The notes beneath the pieces are model-generated. The model had not been told where the DNA came from and made no database searches. It saw only the letters and a program-made list of their open reading frames with translations. Source: Anaerolineales bacterium (lineage in GTDB: Bacteria; Chloroflexota; Anaerolineae; Anaerolineales; Villigracilaceae). Taken from it: a stretch of 48,960 bases of DNA. Position numbers and translations under genes: made by a program. This document shows positions 1 through 8,765 of the stretch, piece after piece (positions within the stretch are counted from its first letter, which is position 1; each line of letters starts with the position of its first letter). The DNA is taken from the NCBI GenBank assembly GCA_017985935.1, contig JAGNWT010000018.1, positions 1 to 48,960 of the forward strand, in the 5' to 3' direction.

Positions 1-238
1 CCACTCGGAAGCCATAGGTATCGATCACCCATGAAACCGGAATCGAGAGCGGAATGAAAGCGATCATGAATGACATCGCCAGCAAACCGATCTGTAGATC
101 AGTCACGCCGTAGAATGCGGCGGCAGGGCCCGTGATCGGTGCATAGGTGATCCATAACATTTGGATGGTCAGGTTGATGAACATGAACACGCCCAACACC
201 ACCCAGCGATACCCATAAAGTTTAAATTTGTCTGTCAT
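1..238 (-). CDS. MFS transporter, N-terminal part (cut by window edge)
   Basis: The first 79 codons of a membrane protein run off the left edge. The start ATG is preceded by AGGAG seven bases upstream. The visible part has a short charged N-terminus (MTDKFKLYGYRW), then a hydrophobic helix of about 20 residues and a second one beginning near residue 45, ending in a VIDTYGFR loop. That loop matches the D-x-x-G-x-R pattern between helices 2 and 3 of the major facilitator superfamily. It lies just downstream of the aminotransferase and aldolase genes on the same strand, so it may import the substrate of that small pathway or be unrelated. The substrate cannot be told from this fragment. Confidence 0.75.
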   Translation of the reverse strand, partial: MTDKFKLYGYRWVVLGVFMFINLTIQMLWITYAPITGPAAAFYGVTDLQIGLLAMSFMIAFIPLSIPVSWVIDTYGFRV

Positions 239-300
239 GCCATGAAGCTCCTTTGTTATTTGTTTTATCACTCTTCGCTACCGCTCCGGGTGAGATGAAA

Positions 301-1746
301 TCAAACACACGCCGCTAAAACAGTTTCAAACTTACTCAATGCGCTATCGATCACTTCATCCGTATCTGCCATGGATGTGTACATACGCGAGCCAGCCAAA
401 GTGATGAGTCCCTGCGACATATATGCCGCGCCCATCTCTTCGATCATATGCTTGCGCGGCTTGAGTTCCTTCGCCAAACGGATCGGGTTGCGTAAGTCCA
501 GCAACATCACGCCTGAAGTCTCCAAATGGACAATCGAGCCTTGGTTATATGCCACGAACGGCAAGCCGTATTTTTCAATGATGGCTTGCAAACCTTTGGT
601 GAGCCTGTCCCCTGCCTTGCCTGCAATCACCGCCGCGTTCGTGCGTTCCATCTCTAACAAAGAGTAATAACCCGCCACACACGAAAGTGGGTTCGCAGAA
701 AGTGTACCGCCCACATAAGCACGTTCACCAATGCCGCCAATGCCCGCCGCAAAACGCGAAACGACTTCGGCGCGTCCGCCCACGCCTCCCGCCATTGGGT
801 AACCGCCCGTGATGCATTTGCCGAACACCGTCAGATCGGGTTTGACGCCGAAGTAGCCTTGAGCACCACCCAAACCCACGCGAAAGCCGGTCACAACTTC
901 ATCGAAGATAAGAAGCGCGCCGAACTCATCACACAACTCACGGATCTTTTGATTGAAGTCAAACGGCACAGGACGTGTCCCCGATTCAGGTCCCAACGGC
1001 TCGACGATCACCGCCGCGGTGCCGCCCCGCAGCCTGTTCAACACAAGTTGACGTTTCAACGCCCCGAGGCTGTTCGGGAAGAACTCGCGGGTTGATGCAC
1101 TGGCTCCACGCGGAATACCCGTCGCCTCAAGCCGCCCCGTGCCGGGAATGTGCAATCCATAGACCATCGGGTCGCTCCAGCCGTGATATGCGCCGCCGAC
1201 CTTGATAACATATTTTTTCTTGGTGAACGCCCGCGCCGCACGAACCGCCGCCATCACGCTCTCTGTGCCTGAACCCAGCATGCGGAACATCTCCACCGCG
1301 GGCATGAAGCGATTGACAAGCTCTGCCAGTTTCAATTCGTATTCATGGAACAGACCGGTCACAGGTCCGCATTCATTGAGCATCTCAAAAACTTTTTCGC
1401 GTACAGGAGCATAGTTGCTGCCCAACACGGTCGGACCGCCCGCCTGTAAAAAGTCGATATATTCATTGCCGTCGGCATCCCAAAGAAAGGCACCATCCGT
1501 TTTTTCGATGGCAATTGGGAAGGGATAATTGAACGCCAAATTATGTTGCACGCCGCCTGGGATGAACTTCTTGGCTTCGTCGGTTAATTCCTTGGAACGT
1601 TTACATTGGGTATCAAAATAACCCAGGAACTCCTGCATCTTCTCGCGCTTTACATGGCGCAAGGGCTGACTGATGAGGTTGTTTAGTTTTTTATAAACAT
1701 CATCGACATCATGATATTCACTGATCGCATATTTTTGTTCATTCAT
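301..1746 (-). CDS. PLP-dependent class III aminotransferase (glutamate-1-semialdehyde aminomutase-like)
   Basis: About 481 residues of a fold-type I, class III PLP enzyme. Visible motifs are IPGGVQHN near the N-terminus, GSGTESVMAAVRAAR (phosphate cup), AYHGW, IFDEVVTGFR (the Asp that binds the pyridine nitrogen) and FGKCITGGYPMAG, whose Lys should form the Schiff base. These patterns resemble HemL, but there is an extra N-terminal segment of about 50 residues and the neighbours are not haem genes. A catabolic amino-acid or amine role with the adjacent aldolase is more likely (inference). The ATG used lies one base after the aldolase stop, suggesting translational coupling; a GTG 12 bases upstream is the alternative start. 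Confidence 0.85.
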   Translation of the reverse strand: MNEQKYAISEYHDVDDVYKKLNNLISQPLRHVKREKMQEFLGYFDTQCKRSKELTDEAKKFIPGGVQHNLAFNYPFPIAIEKTDGAFLWDADGNEYIDFLQAGGPTVLGSNYAPVREKVFEMLNECGPVTGLFHEYELKLAELVNRFMPAVEMFRMLGSGTESVMAAVRAARAFTKKKYVIKVGGAYHGWSDPMVYGLHIPGTGRLEATGIPRGASASTREFFPNSLGALKRQLVLNRLRGGTAAVIVEPLGPESGTRPVPFDFNQKIRELCDEFGALLIFDEVVTGFRVGLGGAQGYFGVKPDLTVFGKCITGGYPMAGGVGGRAEVVSRFAAGIGGIGERAYVGGTLSANPLSCVAGYYSLLEMERTNAAVIAGKAGDRLTKGLQAIIEKYGLPFVAYNQGSIVHLETSGVMLLDLRNPIRLAKELKPRKHMIEEMGAAYMSQGLITLAGSRMYTSMADTDEVIDSALSKFETVLAACV

Positions 1747-1747
1747 T

Positions 1748-2434
1748 TTATTCACCACTTCTTACTTCTTCACCCTTTTTGACTTTTTTCTGGTCCTTAC
1801 GCAACTTGGCAAAGGCGATCTCACGCACCGCTAAAGGAATCTTGCTGATCTTCTTCTCGGTGCAAATTGCTAATAGATACGCCATGGCGCATTTTTCAAG
1901 GATCTCTACATTATGAACAGCCCGTTCCATATCATGACCAAAAACCAATGCACCGTGATTTTGCATCATGAACGCATTGTTGTGATTCTTTACATGCTTT
2001 GCCACTGTATTCTTCAACATCCCCGTCCCGGAAGGCGCATATGGGATGATCTCCACACCGCGCCCCAGAAAACGCGCCTGTTCATCGAACAGAGCCGGGA
2101 TTGGTGACTTGATCAAGGTCAATGCACTGGTATAAACCTGATGCGTATGGACGATGGCATTCACATCTCCCCGCACCTGATACACTGCTCCATGCATCGC
2201 AGACTCGACCGATGGTTTGAGATGACCTTCAAGCAAGTTCAAGTCAAAATCCAAAATGCAGACGTCTTCCGGCATCATCTTCATATAATCGTAATTCGAC
2301 GGAGTAATGGCAAAGGCATTTTGTTCCTTGACCCGCACAGACAAATTCCCACCTGTTGCCATCAAAAAACCTTTGCGCACCAATTCATGTGCGGTTTCAA
2401 CGATCAGTTGCTTTGATTCAAAAAAGGCGTTCAT
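1748..2434 (-). CDS. Class II aldolase/adducin family protein
   Basis: About 228 residues of the L-fuculose-phosphate/L-ribulose-5-phosphate aldolase-epimerase family, zinc enzymes that cleave or isomerise sugar phosphates. The sequence shows the N-terminal TGGNLSVR glycine-rich phosphate site, HTHQVY (two zinc-ligand His) and MMQNHGALVFG (third His region). The ORF begins with two adjacent ATG codons. GGAGG sits five bases before the second one (2434), which I take as the start. It is the first gene of the minus-strand unit aldolase, aminotransferase, MFS, and diverges from the TetR gene. The exact substrate is unknown. Confidence 0.85.
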   Translation of the reverse strand: MNAFFESKQLIVETAHELVRKGFLMATGGNLSVRVKEQNAFAITPSNYDYMKMMPEDVCILDFDLNLLEGHLKPSVESAMHGAVYQVRGDVNAIVHTHQVYTSALTLIKSPIPALFDEQARFLGRGVEIIPYAPSGTGMLKNTVAKHVKNHNNAFMMQNHGALVFGHDMERAVHNVEILEKCAMAYLLAICTEKKISKIPLAVREIAFAKLRKDQKKVKKGEEVRSGE

Positions 2435-2451
2435 CATGTCCTCCGATCAAG

Positions 2452-2496
2452 ATTGTAGAACATCATCTTGACAGTGTCAAGATTTTGACTTAATAT
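2452..2496. promoter_or_regulatory. Divergent promoter pair sharing one palindromic operator
   Basis: The 19-bp palindrome ATCTTGACAGTGTCAAGAT (2465-2483) carries a consensus -35 box on each strand. On plus, TTGACA (2468-2473) is followed after 17 bp by TAATAT (2491-2496), driving the TetR gene. On minus, TTGACA (2480-2475) is followed after 17 bp by TACAAT (2457-2452), driving the aldolase operon. A TetR dimer bound here would block both promoters, the classic self-regulating arrangement. Binding by this particular TetR is an inference. Confidence 0.8.
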
Positions 2497-2502
2497 CCTT
2501 TT

Positions 2503-3108
2503 ATGCCATCCAAAAAATATCACCACGGTGACCTGAAGAACGCGCTCATCCAGGCTGGGATCGAGATCCTGTCCAGGGATGGGGTGGCGGGGTTGAGTTT
2601 GCGCAAGGTTGCGCTGCGTGCAAAAGTAAGTCACTCCGCGCCGTACGCTCATTTTTCAGATAAGCAGTCTCTTATTGCAGCAATCTCCACTGAGGGCTTT
2701 AATCAACTGTATGCTGAATTATCCGCCGCGATAGGGGAGCGAGCCAGCAGCCCGGAAAAAAAATTATTTGCTGCGATAAAGGCCTATGTGACCTTTGCGC
2801 TCACAAGGACCGATACTTTCAAGATCATGTTTTCAGGAGTGATCGAAAAAGAGAAGGAATACCCGGCTTTTGTTGAGGTTTCTCAACGGACTTTTCGATT
2901 GGTCGTGGATGTTGTACGCGAGTGCCAGAGATCCGGTCTTCTTCCAGCCGGCCAGACCGAGCTTGTAGCTGTTTCAATTTGGGGGCAGATTCATGGGATC
3001 GTTTCCCTTGCCTTGGAAGGGCAGATACCCCACACAGTCATTGATAAAAGAGATGTTCAGAGCATTGTGGATTTTGCACTTGGTCAATTAATGGCATTAA
3101 AAGGCTGA
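2503..3108 (+). CDS. TetR/AcrR family transcriptional regulator (WHG-type C-terminal domain)
   Basis: 201 residues. The N-terminus carries the TetR helix-turn-helix at about residues 25-48 (GVAGLSLRKVALRAKVSHSA, then YAHFSDK). The C-terminal half holds the WGQIHGIVSLALEG stretch typical of the TetR WHG ligand/dimer domain. It is divergent from the aldolase operon over a 68-bp gap holding a palindrome, so it probably represses that operon and itself. There is no Shine-Dalgarno site. The -10 box ends six bases before the ATG, so the mRNA is probably leaderless. The inducer is unknown. Confidence 0.9.
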   Translation: MPSKKYHHGDLKNALIQAGIEILSRDGVAGLSLRKVALRAKVSHSAPYAHFSDKQSLIAAISTEGFNQLYAELSAAIGERASSPEKKLFAAIKAYVTFALTRTDTFKIMFSGVIEKEKEYPAFVEVSQRTFRLVVDVVRECQRSGLLPAGQTELVAVSIWGQIHGIVSLALEGQIPHTVIDKRDVQSIVDFALGQLMALKG

Positions 3109-3130
3109 ATAACCTTGGCTCGAATATAAG

Positions 3131-3176
3131 CAATACAAAAAAGACGCGCCTGTTTAGGTGCGTCTTTTTTGTATTG
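3131..3176. terminator. Bidirectional intrinsic terminator
   Basis: Perfect 17-bp inverted repeat (CAATACAAAAAAGACGC at 3131-3147, its complement at 3160-3176) with a 12-base loop and A/T tracts on both sides. It sits between the convergent TetR and malic enzyme genes and can end both transcripts. Confidence 0.92.
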
Positions 3177-3197
3177 TCAACTCCATTTGATGGTGAC

Positions 3198-5465
3198 TTA
3201 AATCTTTTCAGTCCGATGCATTGCGTCCATTACGGCAACTGCTGCGATCTGAACGATGTTGGTCACTTCATCGCCTGTTTGCAGCACGTGGACAGGTGCA
3301 CCCATTCCCAGCAGGATCGGTCCGATCGCTTTTGCATTCCCCAGACGGGCTAGTAGTTTGTAGGCAATGTTCGCTGACTCTAGGGATGGGAATACCAAAA
3401 CGTTGGCGCCTTTGACGGAACTGAAGGGATAGCGGTCTTCGATGATCTCAGAGACGACCGCGGTATCCGCCTGCATCTCTCCATCCACGATCAGATCGGG
3501 GCGGCGAGCCTTGGTTAACTTAACCGCCTCCCGCACCTTGTTCGAGAGCGGATGTGGGGCGGAGCCGAAATTTGAGAATGACAGAAAAGCGACTCGAGGT
3601 TCAAGTTCCAGTTGTTTGGCAAAATCGGCAGCGAGGGAAGCGATCTCGGACAGGTCTTCTGCTGTCGGGTCGATATTGACCGTTGCGTCCGTGAAGAGGA
3701 AGACCCGGTCATCAACGATCATGATGTACACGCCCGCCGCGCGGTTGGATCCCTGTGCTGTGTGATGGATCTGCAGCGCGGGGCGAATCACATTGGGATA
3801 ATCGTAAGTCAGTCCGGAGACACAGCCCTCCGCGTCGCCCATCTTGACCATGAGCGGAGCGAACACATTCGGCTCTTTCACCGCATCGATCGCATTATGA
3901 CGGGAGAGTCCTTTGCGGTTGCGAAGCTCATAGTAAGCCGCTGCATAATTTTCGATATTTTCGAAATTGCTTGGGTCCACGATCTGAGGGGCGTAATCCA
4001 AAGACAGTGACTTGACCTGTTCCTCGATCACATTCTTTCGACCGATCAGGACAGGTGTGCCGATGCCTTCATCCTGAATTTGATACGCGGCGCGGATCAC
4101 CTTTTGTTCTTCACCTTCTGCGAATGCAATGCGCTTTGTTCCTGCGCTGGCGCGGGCTTTGTTGATAATAAAGTGACGCACTTGCTCGCCCTTGCCAAGG
4201 CGGAATGCCAACTGTTCACGATATTTATCCAGGTCAATATTTTTTCGGGCGACGCCGGTCTTCATGGCTGCCTCAGCCACGGCGGGAGCTTCCCATAAAA
4301 GCACCCGCGGATCGAATGGTTTGGGAATAATATAGTCTCGTCCGAACTTGAGATTTTCCAGCCCATAAGCGCGGAGCACAGAATCAGGAACATCTTCCTT
4401 TGCCAGGGCAGCCAGTGCTTTGGATGCGGCGTACTTCATTTCGTCGTTGATGGCTTTTGCCCGCACATCCAACGCGCCTCGAAAGATAAAGGGGAAACCC
4501 AATACATTGTTGACCTGATTTGGATAATCAGAACGGCCTGTTGCGAGAATGATGTCCTTGCGGGCGGCCTTTGCCAGCTCGGGCTTGATCTCAGGGTCGG
4601 GGTTCGCGAGCGCAAAAACGACCGGGTCGTTTGCCATGCTCTTGACCATGTCGGGTGTGAGCACGTTCGCCGCTGACAGTCCGAGGAACACGTCGCAGCC
4701 GCGCACCGCCTCTGCCAAAGTGCGGTGATCGGTATCGACAGCGAATTCCTCCATGTATTTGTTCATCCCATCCGTGCGTCCCTTGTAAATAACGCCCTTG
4801 ATATCAAGCATGGTGATGTTCTCTTTTCTAACGCCCCATAGCTTTGCCATTTTCGCGCAAGAAATACCCGCGGCACCTGCTCCGCAGATCACCATCTTGA
4901 TCTCGTCATGTTTCTTTCCGATCAGTTCCAAAACATTGGCTAGAGCCGCGGAAAAAATAATGGCAGTGCCATGCTGGTCGTCATGAAAGACCGGGATATC
5001 GAGCATGCTCTTCAAGGTTTCTTCAATATAAAAACATTCCGGAGCTTTGATATCTTCCAGGTTGATCCCGCCGAACGTGGGTGAGATCCCTGCTACGATC
5101 TTGATCACCTCATCCGGGTCGTGTGAATTGACTTCGATATCGAACACGTCGATGTCGGCAAACTTCTTGAACAGGACGCCCTTGCCTTCCATCACGGGTT
5201 TGCTAGCCAGTGCACCCCGATCACCCAGACCAAGGATCGCTGTCCCGTTGGAAATGACCGCTACCAAATTTCCTTTTGATGTGTATTCGTAGGCTGTTTC
5301 CGCATCTTTTTCTATCTCGAGCACGGGTTCCGCTACCCCGGGCGTGTACGCCAGTCCCAGATCGCGTTGGGTATCCAGTGGTTTGGTCGGAATCACCTCT
5401 ATCTTGCCGGGCTTGCCTTTTAAGCGGTGATACTCGAGGGCGTCTTCGCGTGTGATCTTGGTCAT
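3198..5465 (-). CDS. maeB: NADP-dependent malic enzyme with C-terminal phosphotransacetylase domain
   Basis: 755 residues, close to the roughly 760 usual for MaeB. The N-terminal half (about 1-420) is malic enzyme: [10 protein letters not shown], the [18 protein letters not shown] segment, [10 protein letters not shown] and the GAGAAG dinucleotide-binding loop. The C-terminal half (about 430-755) resembles phosphate acetyltransferase ([41 protein letters not shown]). In known MaeB proteins this half is mainly regulatory and binds acetyl-CoA. The enzyme decarboxylates malate to pyruvate with NADPH production. AGGAG lies six bases before the ATG. It is a single-gene unit, convergent with the TetR gene. 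Confidence 0.95.
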   Translation of the reverse strand: MTKITREDALEYHRLKGKPGKIEVIPTKPLDTQRDLGLAYTPGVAEPVLEIEKDAETAYEYTSKGNLVAVISNGTAILGLGDRGALASKPVMEGKGVLFKKFADIDVFDIEVNSHDPDEVIKIVAGISPTFGGINLEDIKAPECFYIEETLKSMLDIPVFHDDQHGTAIIFSAALANVLELIGKKHDEIKMVICGAGAAGISCAKMAKLWGVRKENITMLDIKGVIYKGRTDGMNKYMEEFAVDTDHRTLAEAVRGCDVFLGLSAANVLTPDMVKSMANDPVVFALANPDPEIKPELAKAARKDIILATGRSDYPNQVNNVLGFPFIFRGALDVRAKAINDEMKYAASKALAALAKEDVPDSVLRAYGLENLKFGRDYIIPKPFDPRVLLWEAPAVAEAAMKTGVARKNIDLDKYREQLAFRLGKGEQVRHFIINKARASAGTKRIAFAEGEEQKVIRAAYQIQDEGIGTPVLIGRKNVIEEQVKSLSLDYAPQIVDPSNFENIENYAAAYYELRNRKGLSRHNAIDAVKEPNVFAPLMVKMGDAEGCVSGLTYDYPNVIRPALQIHHTAQGSNRAAGVYIMIVDDRVFLFTDATVNIDPTAEDLSEIASLAADFAKQLELEPRVAFLSFSNFGSAPHPLSNKVREAVKLTKARRPDLIVDGEMQADTAVVSEIIEDRYPFSSVKGANVLVFPSLESANIAYKLLARLGNAKAIGPILLGMGAPVHVLQTGDEVTNIVQIAAVAVMDAMHRTEKI

Positions 5466-5488
5466 ATGGTCTCCTGTATGAAAAAATG

Positions 5489-5507
5489 ATCATCCATGAT
5501 GGATGAT
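5489..5507. promoter_or_regulatory. Palindrome in the malic enzyme promoter region
   Basis: ATCATCCA, three bases, TGGATGAT: an 8-bp inverted repeat 24-42 bases upstream of maeB. On the minus strand it overlaps and follows a possible -10 (TATCAT) paired with TTGAAC at 18-bp spacing. The position suits a repressor operator; no cognate regulator is evident. Confidence 0.4.
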
Positions 5508-5635
5508 ATGTGGAAAAACGAAAAGGGTTCAACAGCGACCCGATTGTAAACGCTTCAAGGCAGTTTCATGTTTGAAAGATTTTAGCGGACCGAAAAGCAT
5601 ATCGAATTGATAAGGGGTTGAGATATGAAACCCGT

Positions 5636-5641
5636 TATAAT
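5636..5641 (+). promoter_or_regulatory. -10 box of rluB, near-leaderless
   Basis: TATAAT ends eight bases before the rluB ATG. There is no Shine-Dalgarno sequence and no clear -35 at normal spacing. Transcription would begin at or within about two bases of the start codon. Confidence 0.5.
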
Positions 5642-5649
5642 CCCCGCCT

Positions 5650-6537
5650 ATGGAAGAAAGATTACAAAAACTACTTGCTCAGGCGGGCTATGGCTCCCGC
5701 CGCACTTGCGAAGAATTCATCACCGCAGGACGTGTGCGCGTGAATGGACAGGTTGCCACTCTCGGTCAAAAAGCGGACCTGTCTGTGGATAAGGTCACCC
5801 TCGATGGCAAAGCCCTGCCCAGAGCCGAAGCCATGAGCATGACCTACATTGCTTTGTACAAACCGCGTAATGTACTTTCTGCTGCCGAAGGACAGGACGA
5901 CCGTCAAACAGTGCGTGACCTGATCCCGTTGGAAGGTCACTTGTACCCTGTCGGCCGTCTGGATTTTGACTCTGAAGGCTTGATCCTGATGACGAACGAC
6001 GGCACGTTGACGAACAAGTTGACTCATCCCAGGTACGGTCACGAAAAGGAATATCGTGTTTTGGTCGCGCGCCGACCTGATGATAAGCAGCTTGAAACCT
6101 GGCGGCGGGGTGTGGTTCTCGAAGATGGAGATAAAACCCTGCCTGCTGATGTCAGTTTCATTTCATCATCGGGTAAAGGCGCGTGGATCCGAATTGTGAT
6201 GGGGGAGGGAAAGAAGCGGCAGATCCGTGAAGTTGGCAAACTGCTTGGGCTGCCTGTGGTGAAGATCATCCGTTTGCGGATCGGCACTTTGAAACTTGGC
6301 AGTCTCAAGCCTCGTCAGTGGCGGTATCTAACCGCGGACGAAGTCGCGGAGTTGAAAGGAGAAAAGGTGCCGATCATTGCCAAGCATTTGGAGCGCGCTC
6401 CCTTCAAGCGGAATCCCAAAGACAAACCCAAACGACCGGCTCCTTCAGCTAGACCGCGCACGAACGAGCGAGTAGAACGCGGCGGAGAACGGACTCGCAG
6501 CAAGTCCGCTCCTCGCAAGCCAAGCCGTAGAAGTTGA
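5650..6537 (+). CDS. rluB: rRNA pseudouridine synthase, RluB/RsuA family
   Basis: 295 residues. The N-terminal S4 RNA-binding domain (about 1-60: RLQKLLAQAGYGSRR, FITAGRVRVNG) is followed by the RsuA-type catalytic domain. VGRLDFDSEGLILMTNDG holds the catalytic Asp (about residue 105), and KKRQIREVGKLLGLPV is the C-terminal family motif. The last 55 residues are rich in Arg, Lys, Pro and Ser and look disordered, as in other RluB proteins. The family isomerises uridine in 23S or 16S rRNA; B-type is the likeliest assignment by length. It is alone between promoter and terminator. Confidence 0.9.
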   Translation: MEERLQKLLAQAGYGSRRTCEEFITAGRVRVNGQVATLGQKADLSVDKVTLDGKALPRAEAMSMTYIALYKPRNVLSAAEGQDDRQTVRDLIPLEGHLYPVGRLDFDSEGLILMTNDGTLTNKLTHPRYGHEKEYRVLVARRPDDKQLETWRRGVVLEDGDKTLPADVSFISSSGKGAWIRIVMGEGKKRQIREVGKLLGLPVVKIIRLRIGTLKLGSLKPRQWRYLTADEVAELKGEKVPIIAKHLERAPFKRNPKDKPKRPAPSARPRTNERVERGGERTRSKSAPRKPSRRS

Positions 6538-6541
6538 AAAT

Positions 6542-6574
6542 AAAAAATGCCAACCCATCGGTTGGCATTTTTTT
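6542..6574. terminator. Bidirectional intrinsic terminator
   Basis: AAAAAATGCCAACC and its complement flank a 4-base loop, followed by T6. It lies between rluB and the convergent CBS-ACT gene. Confidence 0.92.
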
Positions 6575-6590
6575 ATTTAAGTGTGGGAGA

Positions 6591-7232
6591 TTAACTCTGT
6601 CTTATGTCCCAGAACTTCTTAACAACCTTGGAAAGAAGTTTTTGCACATCTGCCTTCTTGATGCCAGAGATCTTGAATGTCAGCACTTTTGTGGTTGGGT
6701 CGTCGCCAGAGAACTGACCAAATGAGATGAAGTCGCCGCCGGCATCTGCGATGGCTTTGGTCACTTTCGCAAGTTGACCTGGGGTGTCGTCGATCTCAGC
6801 CGTAACGCGGATACCCTTGGTGCGCGCGCCCATCAATTCAAGGAAAGTCTTGAAGAGATCGGTCTCTGTGATCATGCCGACCACCTGACCGCCGCTCATC
6901 ACCGGCATGCCGCCGAACTTGGCATCAGCCATCATGCGCGCAGCATCTTCGATGGGGGTGGTAACGTCAATGGTCTTGACCTTTTTGCTCATGACCTGGT
7001 TGACGGTCACTTTGCTGAGCAGGTAGTTCATTTCCCAAACGCTCAATGTGGTCACCGGGGAAGGGGATGCATTGAGCAGGTCACGCTCAGATACGATGCC
7101 GACCAATTTTCCGTTCTTGATGACCGGCGCGCGGCGGATGTGTTCCTTTTTGAACATAGCCAGCACATCGTGGATCGCCATTTCCGGCGTGACTGAAATA
7201 ACAGGGCGGGACATTCTTTCACCAACAAACAT
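6591..7232 (-). CDS. Tandem CBS domain protein with C-terminal ACT-like domain (AcuB-like)
   Basis: 213 residues. Two CBS motifs lie at about 1-55 and 70-125 (VGIVSERDLL and VGMITETDLF end each one), followed by an ACT-like segment (IRVTAEIDDTPGQLAKVTKAIADAG). CBS pairs usually bind adenosine nucleotides and ACT domains bind small ligands, so a sensor or regulatory role is likely. AcuB-type proteins share this layout. The ATG at 7232 is chosen because GGAGG lies just five bases upstream; the frame stays open to a TTG 12 bases earlier, but that codon overlaps the ribosome site. Confidence 0.85.
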   Translation of the reverse strand: MFVGERMSRPVISVTPEMAIHDVLAMFKKEHIRRAPVIKNGKLVGIVSERDLLNASPSPVTTLSVWEMNYLLSKVTVNQVMSKKVKTIDVTTPIEDAARMMADAKFGGMPVMSGGQVVGMITETDLFKTFLELMGARTKGIRVTAEIDDTPGQLAKVTKAIADAGGDFISFGQFSGDDPTTKVLTFKISGIKKADVQKLLSKVVKKFWDIRQS

Positions 7233-7294
7233 TTTTTCCTCCAAAAGTTAACCGAACAGGATGATCTCCAATTCGTGAAATTTGTTACAAATCA

Positions 7295-7300
7295 ATTATA
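7295..7300 (-). promoter_or_regulatory. -10 box for the CBS-ACT gene
   Basis: A consensus TATAAT on the minus strand, 63 bases before the start codon, in the AT-rich gap 7233-7393. A -35 is not convincing (GTGACA at 20-bp spacing). Nothing else is seen in this gap. Confidence 0.4.
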
Positions 7301-7393
7301 TTCAGGTTTATTAAAAAGAATGTCACTAAATTGGAGTGAAAAAGGTCACTTTATAGAATTACAAGGCGCTTCAAAAGTTTATGACCGGGAATA

Positions 7394-8752
7394 CTATTTT
7401 GAAAACTCTTTGATCACGCGCGCCATTTGTTTGGCATGTTTCAGATACAGGTCGAGGCGAATGTTTTCATTGGGGGCGTGGGCTTTTGTATCAGGGTAGC
7501 CGTGTCCCATTGTTGCAACGGGCAGCTTCAGGTCATGAATGAACGGGTAATTGGGTCCGGAGCCGCCGATCATTGGGACGATCTCCATTGGCATGCCAAA
7601 AGTATCTACTGCCGTATCTACAACGATCTTGACGAATGGGTCGTCTGGGTCGGTGCGAGCGGCAGATTCGCCGCCGAGGAATTCGATCTGCACATCGCTG
7701 AAGCCTTGCGCATCGAGATGTGCGCGAAGTTTTTTGAGGATGTCATTGGGTCTTTGGTTGGGCACGAGGCGGAAATCCACCTTGGCAGACGCTTTCGCTG
7801 GCTGGACTGTCTTTGATCCTGGTCCCTGATAGCCGCTGTTGAGTCCGCAGATGGTGCAAGTGGGAGTAAAAACCTCTTCGATCTTCAGGTCGTTTCCACC
7901 GGTCAGTCCTTTGATGAAATTTTTTACGCCGAACCGATTCTTATATTCATCAGCAACATCGGGGAGTTTATTCATCAGTTCACGATCCCGATCTGAGGGT
8001 GGGGTGACATCATCGTAAAAGCCGGGGATGAGGATTCGTTCATCGACTCCTTTCAGACTGCTCAATGCCCAAGTGAGTCTCCACGCGGCATTGGGCAGGA
8101 TACTGCCACCCAACCCTGAGTGGACGTCAGTCCCGAGCGATTCGACCGAAAGTTCCACATAACAGATCCCGCGCAGACCGAGATATTGCATCGGTACTTC
8201 CCGGTGGTCCACTCCGCCAAACTCCCAGATGCATGCATCTGCCTTGAGTTTCTCAAGGTTGTCTGTGACGAAAGCGTGGAGGTGTTCGCTTGCGGTTTCT
8301 TCTTCGCCTTCAATGATGAACTTGATATTGCATGGAAGCTCGCCTTCTTCAGCCAGAAGCGCGTCAATGGCAAAGAGACGCGCGGTGAGATGACTCTTAT
8401 CGTCACTCACGCCGCGACCGTACATCTTCCCGTCACGGATCTCTGGCTTAAAGGGTGGGGAGTCCCACAGCTCCAGCGGCTCGGGAGGCTGGACATCGTA
8501 ATGATTGTAGATGAGTAATGTCTTGTCGCTTTTGCCTTTGCGTTCTGCGAATACAACCGGCGCGCCTTCGGTCTTCATGACCTCGGCGAGGAAGCCGCGT
8601 TTCTCCAACATGCTTTTCACCAACTCGGCGCATTCCTTGAGCCCAATATTCTGTGCGCTGATGCTTGGTTGAGCCACATAGGTTGATAACTCGGCAAGGT
8701 TTGCGTCTAGATTTTTTTCGATATAGGCATCCAGCTTTTTGTAATCGCTCAT
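7394..8752 (-). CDS. M20 family metallopeptidase (dipeptidase)
   Basis: 452 residues of the M20 di-zinc peptidase family (succinyl-diaminopimelate desuccinylase/carnosinase-like dipeptidases). Signature regions are IYNHYDVQPPEP (first zinc His and the Asp two residues on), MYGRGVSDDKSH (bridging Asp), FIIEGEEETAS (catalytic Glu) and the lid region with SGPNYPFIHDL. The C-terminal GHGYPDTKAHAPNE carries the last His. The substrate is likely a dipeptide. AAGGAGAG precedes the ATG. It is the last gene of a minus-strand operon after udk, cyclophilin and the VTT protein (13-bp gap). Confidence 0.92.
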   Translation of the reverse strand: MSDYKKLDAYIEKNLDANLAELSTYVAQPSISAQNIGLKECAELVKSMLEKRGFLAEVMKTEGAPVVFAERKGKSDKTLLIYNHYDVQPPEPLELWDSPPFKPEIRDGKMYGRGVSDDKSHLTARLFAIDALLAEEGELPCNIKFIIEGEEETASEHLHAFVTDNLEKLKADACIWEFGGVDHREVPMQYLGLRGICYVELSVESLGTDVHSGLGGSILPNAAWRLTWALSSLKGVDERILIPGFYDDVTPPSDRDRELMNKLPDVADEYKNRFGVKNFIKGLTGGNDLKIEEVFTPTCTICGLNSGYQGPGSKTVQPAKASAKVDFRLVPNQRPNDILKKLRAHLDAQGFSDVQIEFLGGESAARTDPDDPFVKIVVDTAVDTFGMPMEIVPMIGGSGPNYPFIHDLKLPVATMGHGYPDTKAHAPNENIRLDLYLKHAKQMARVIKEFSK

Positions 8753-8765
8753 GATCTCTCCTTGG

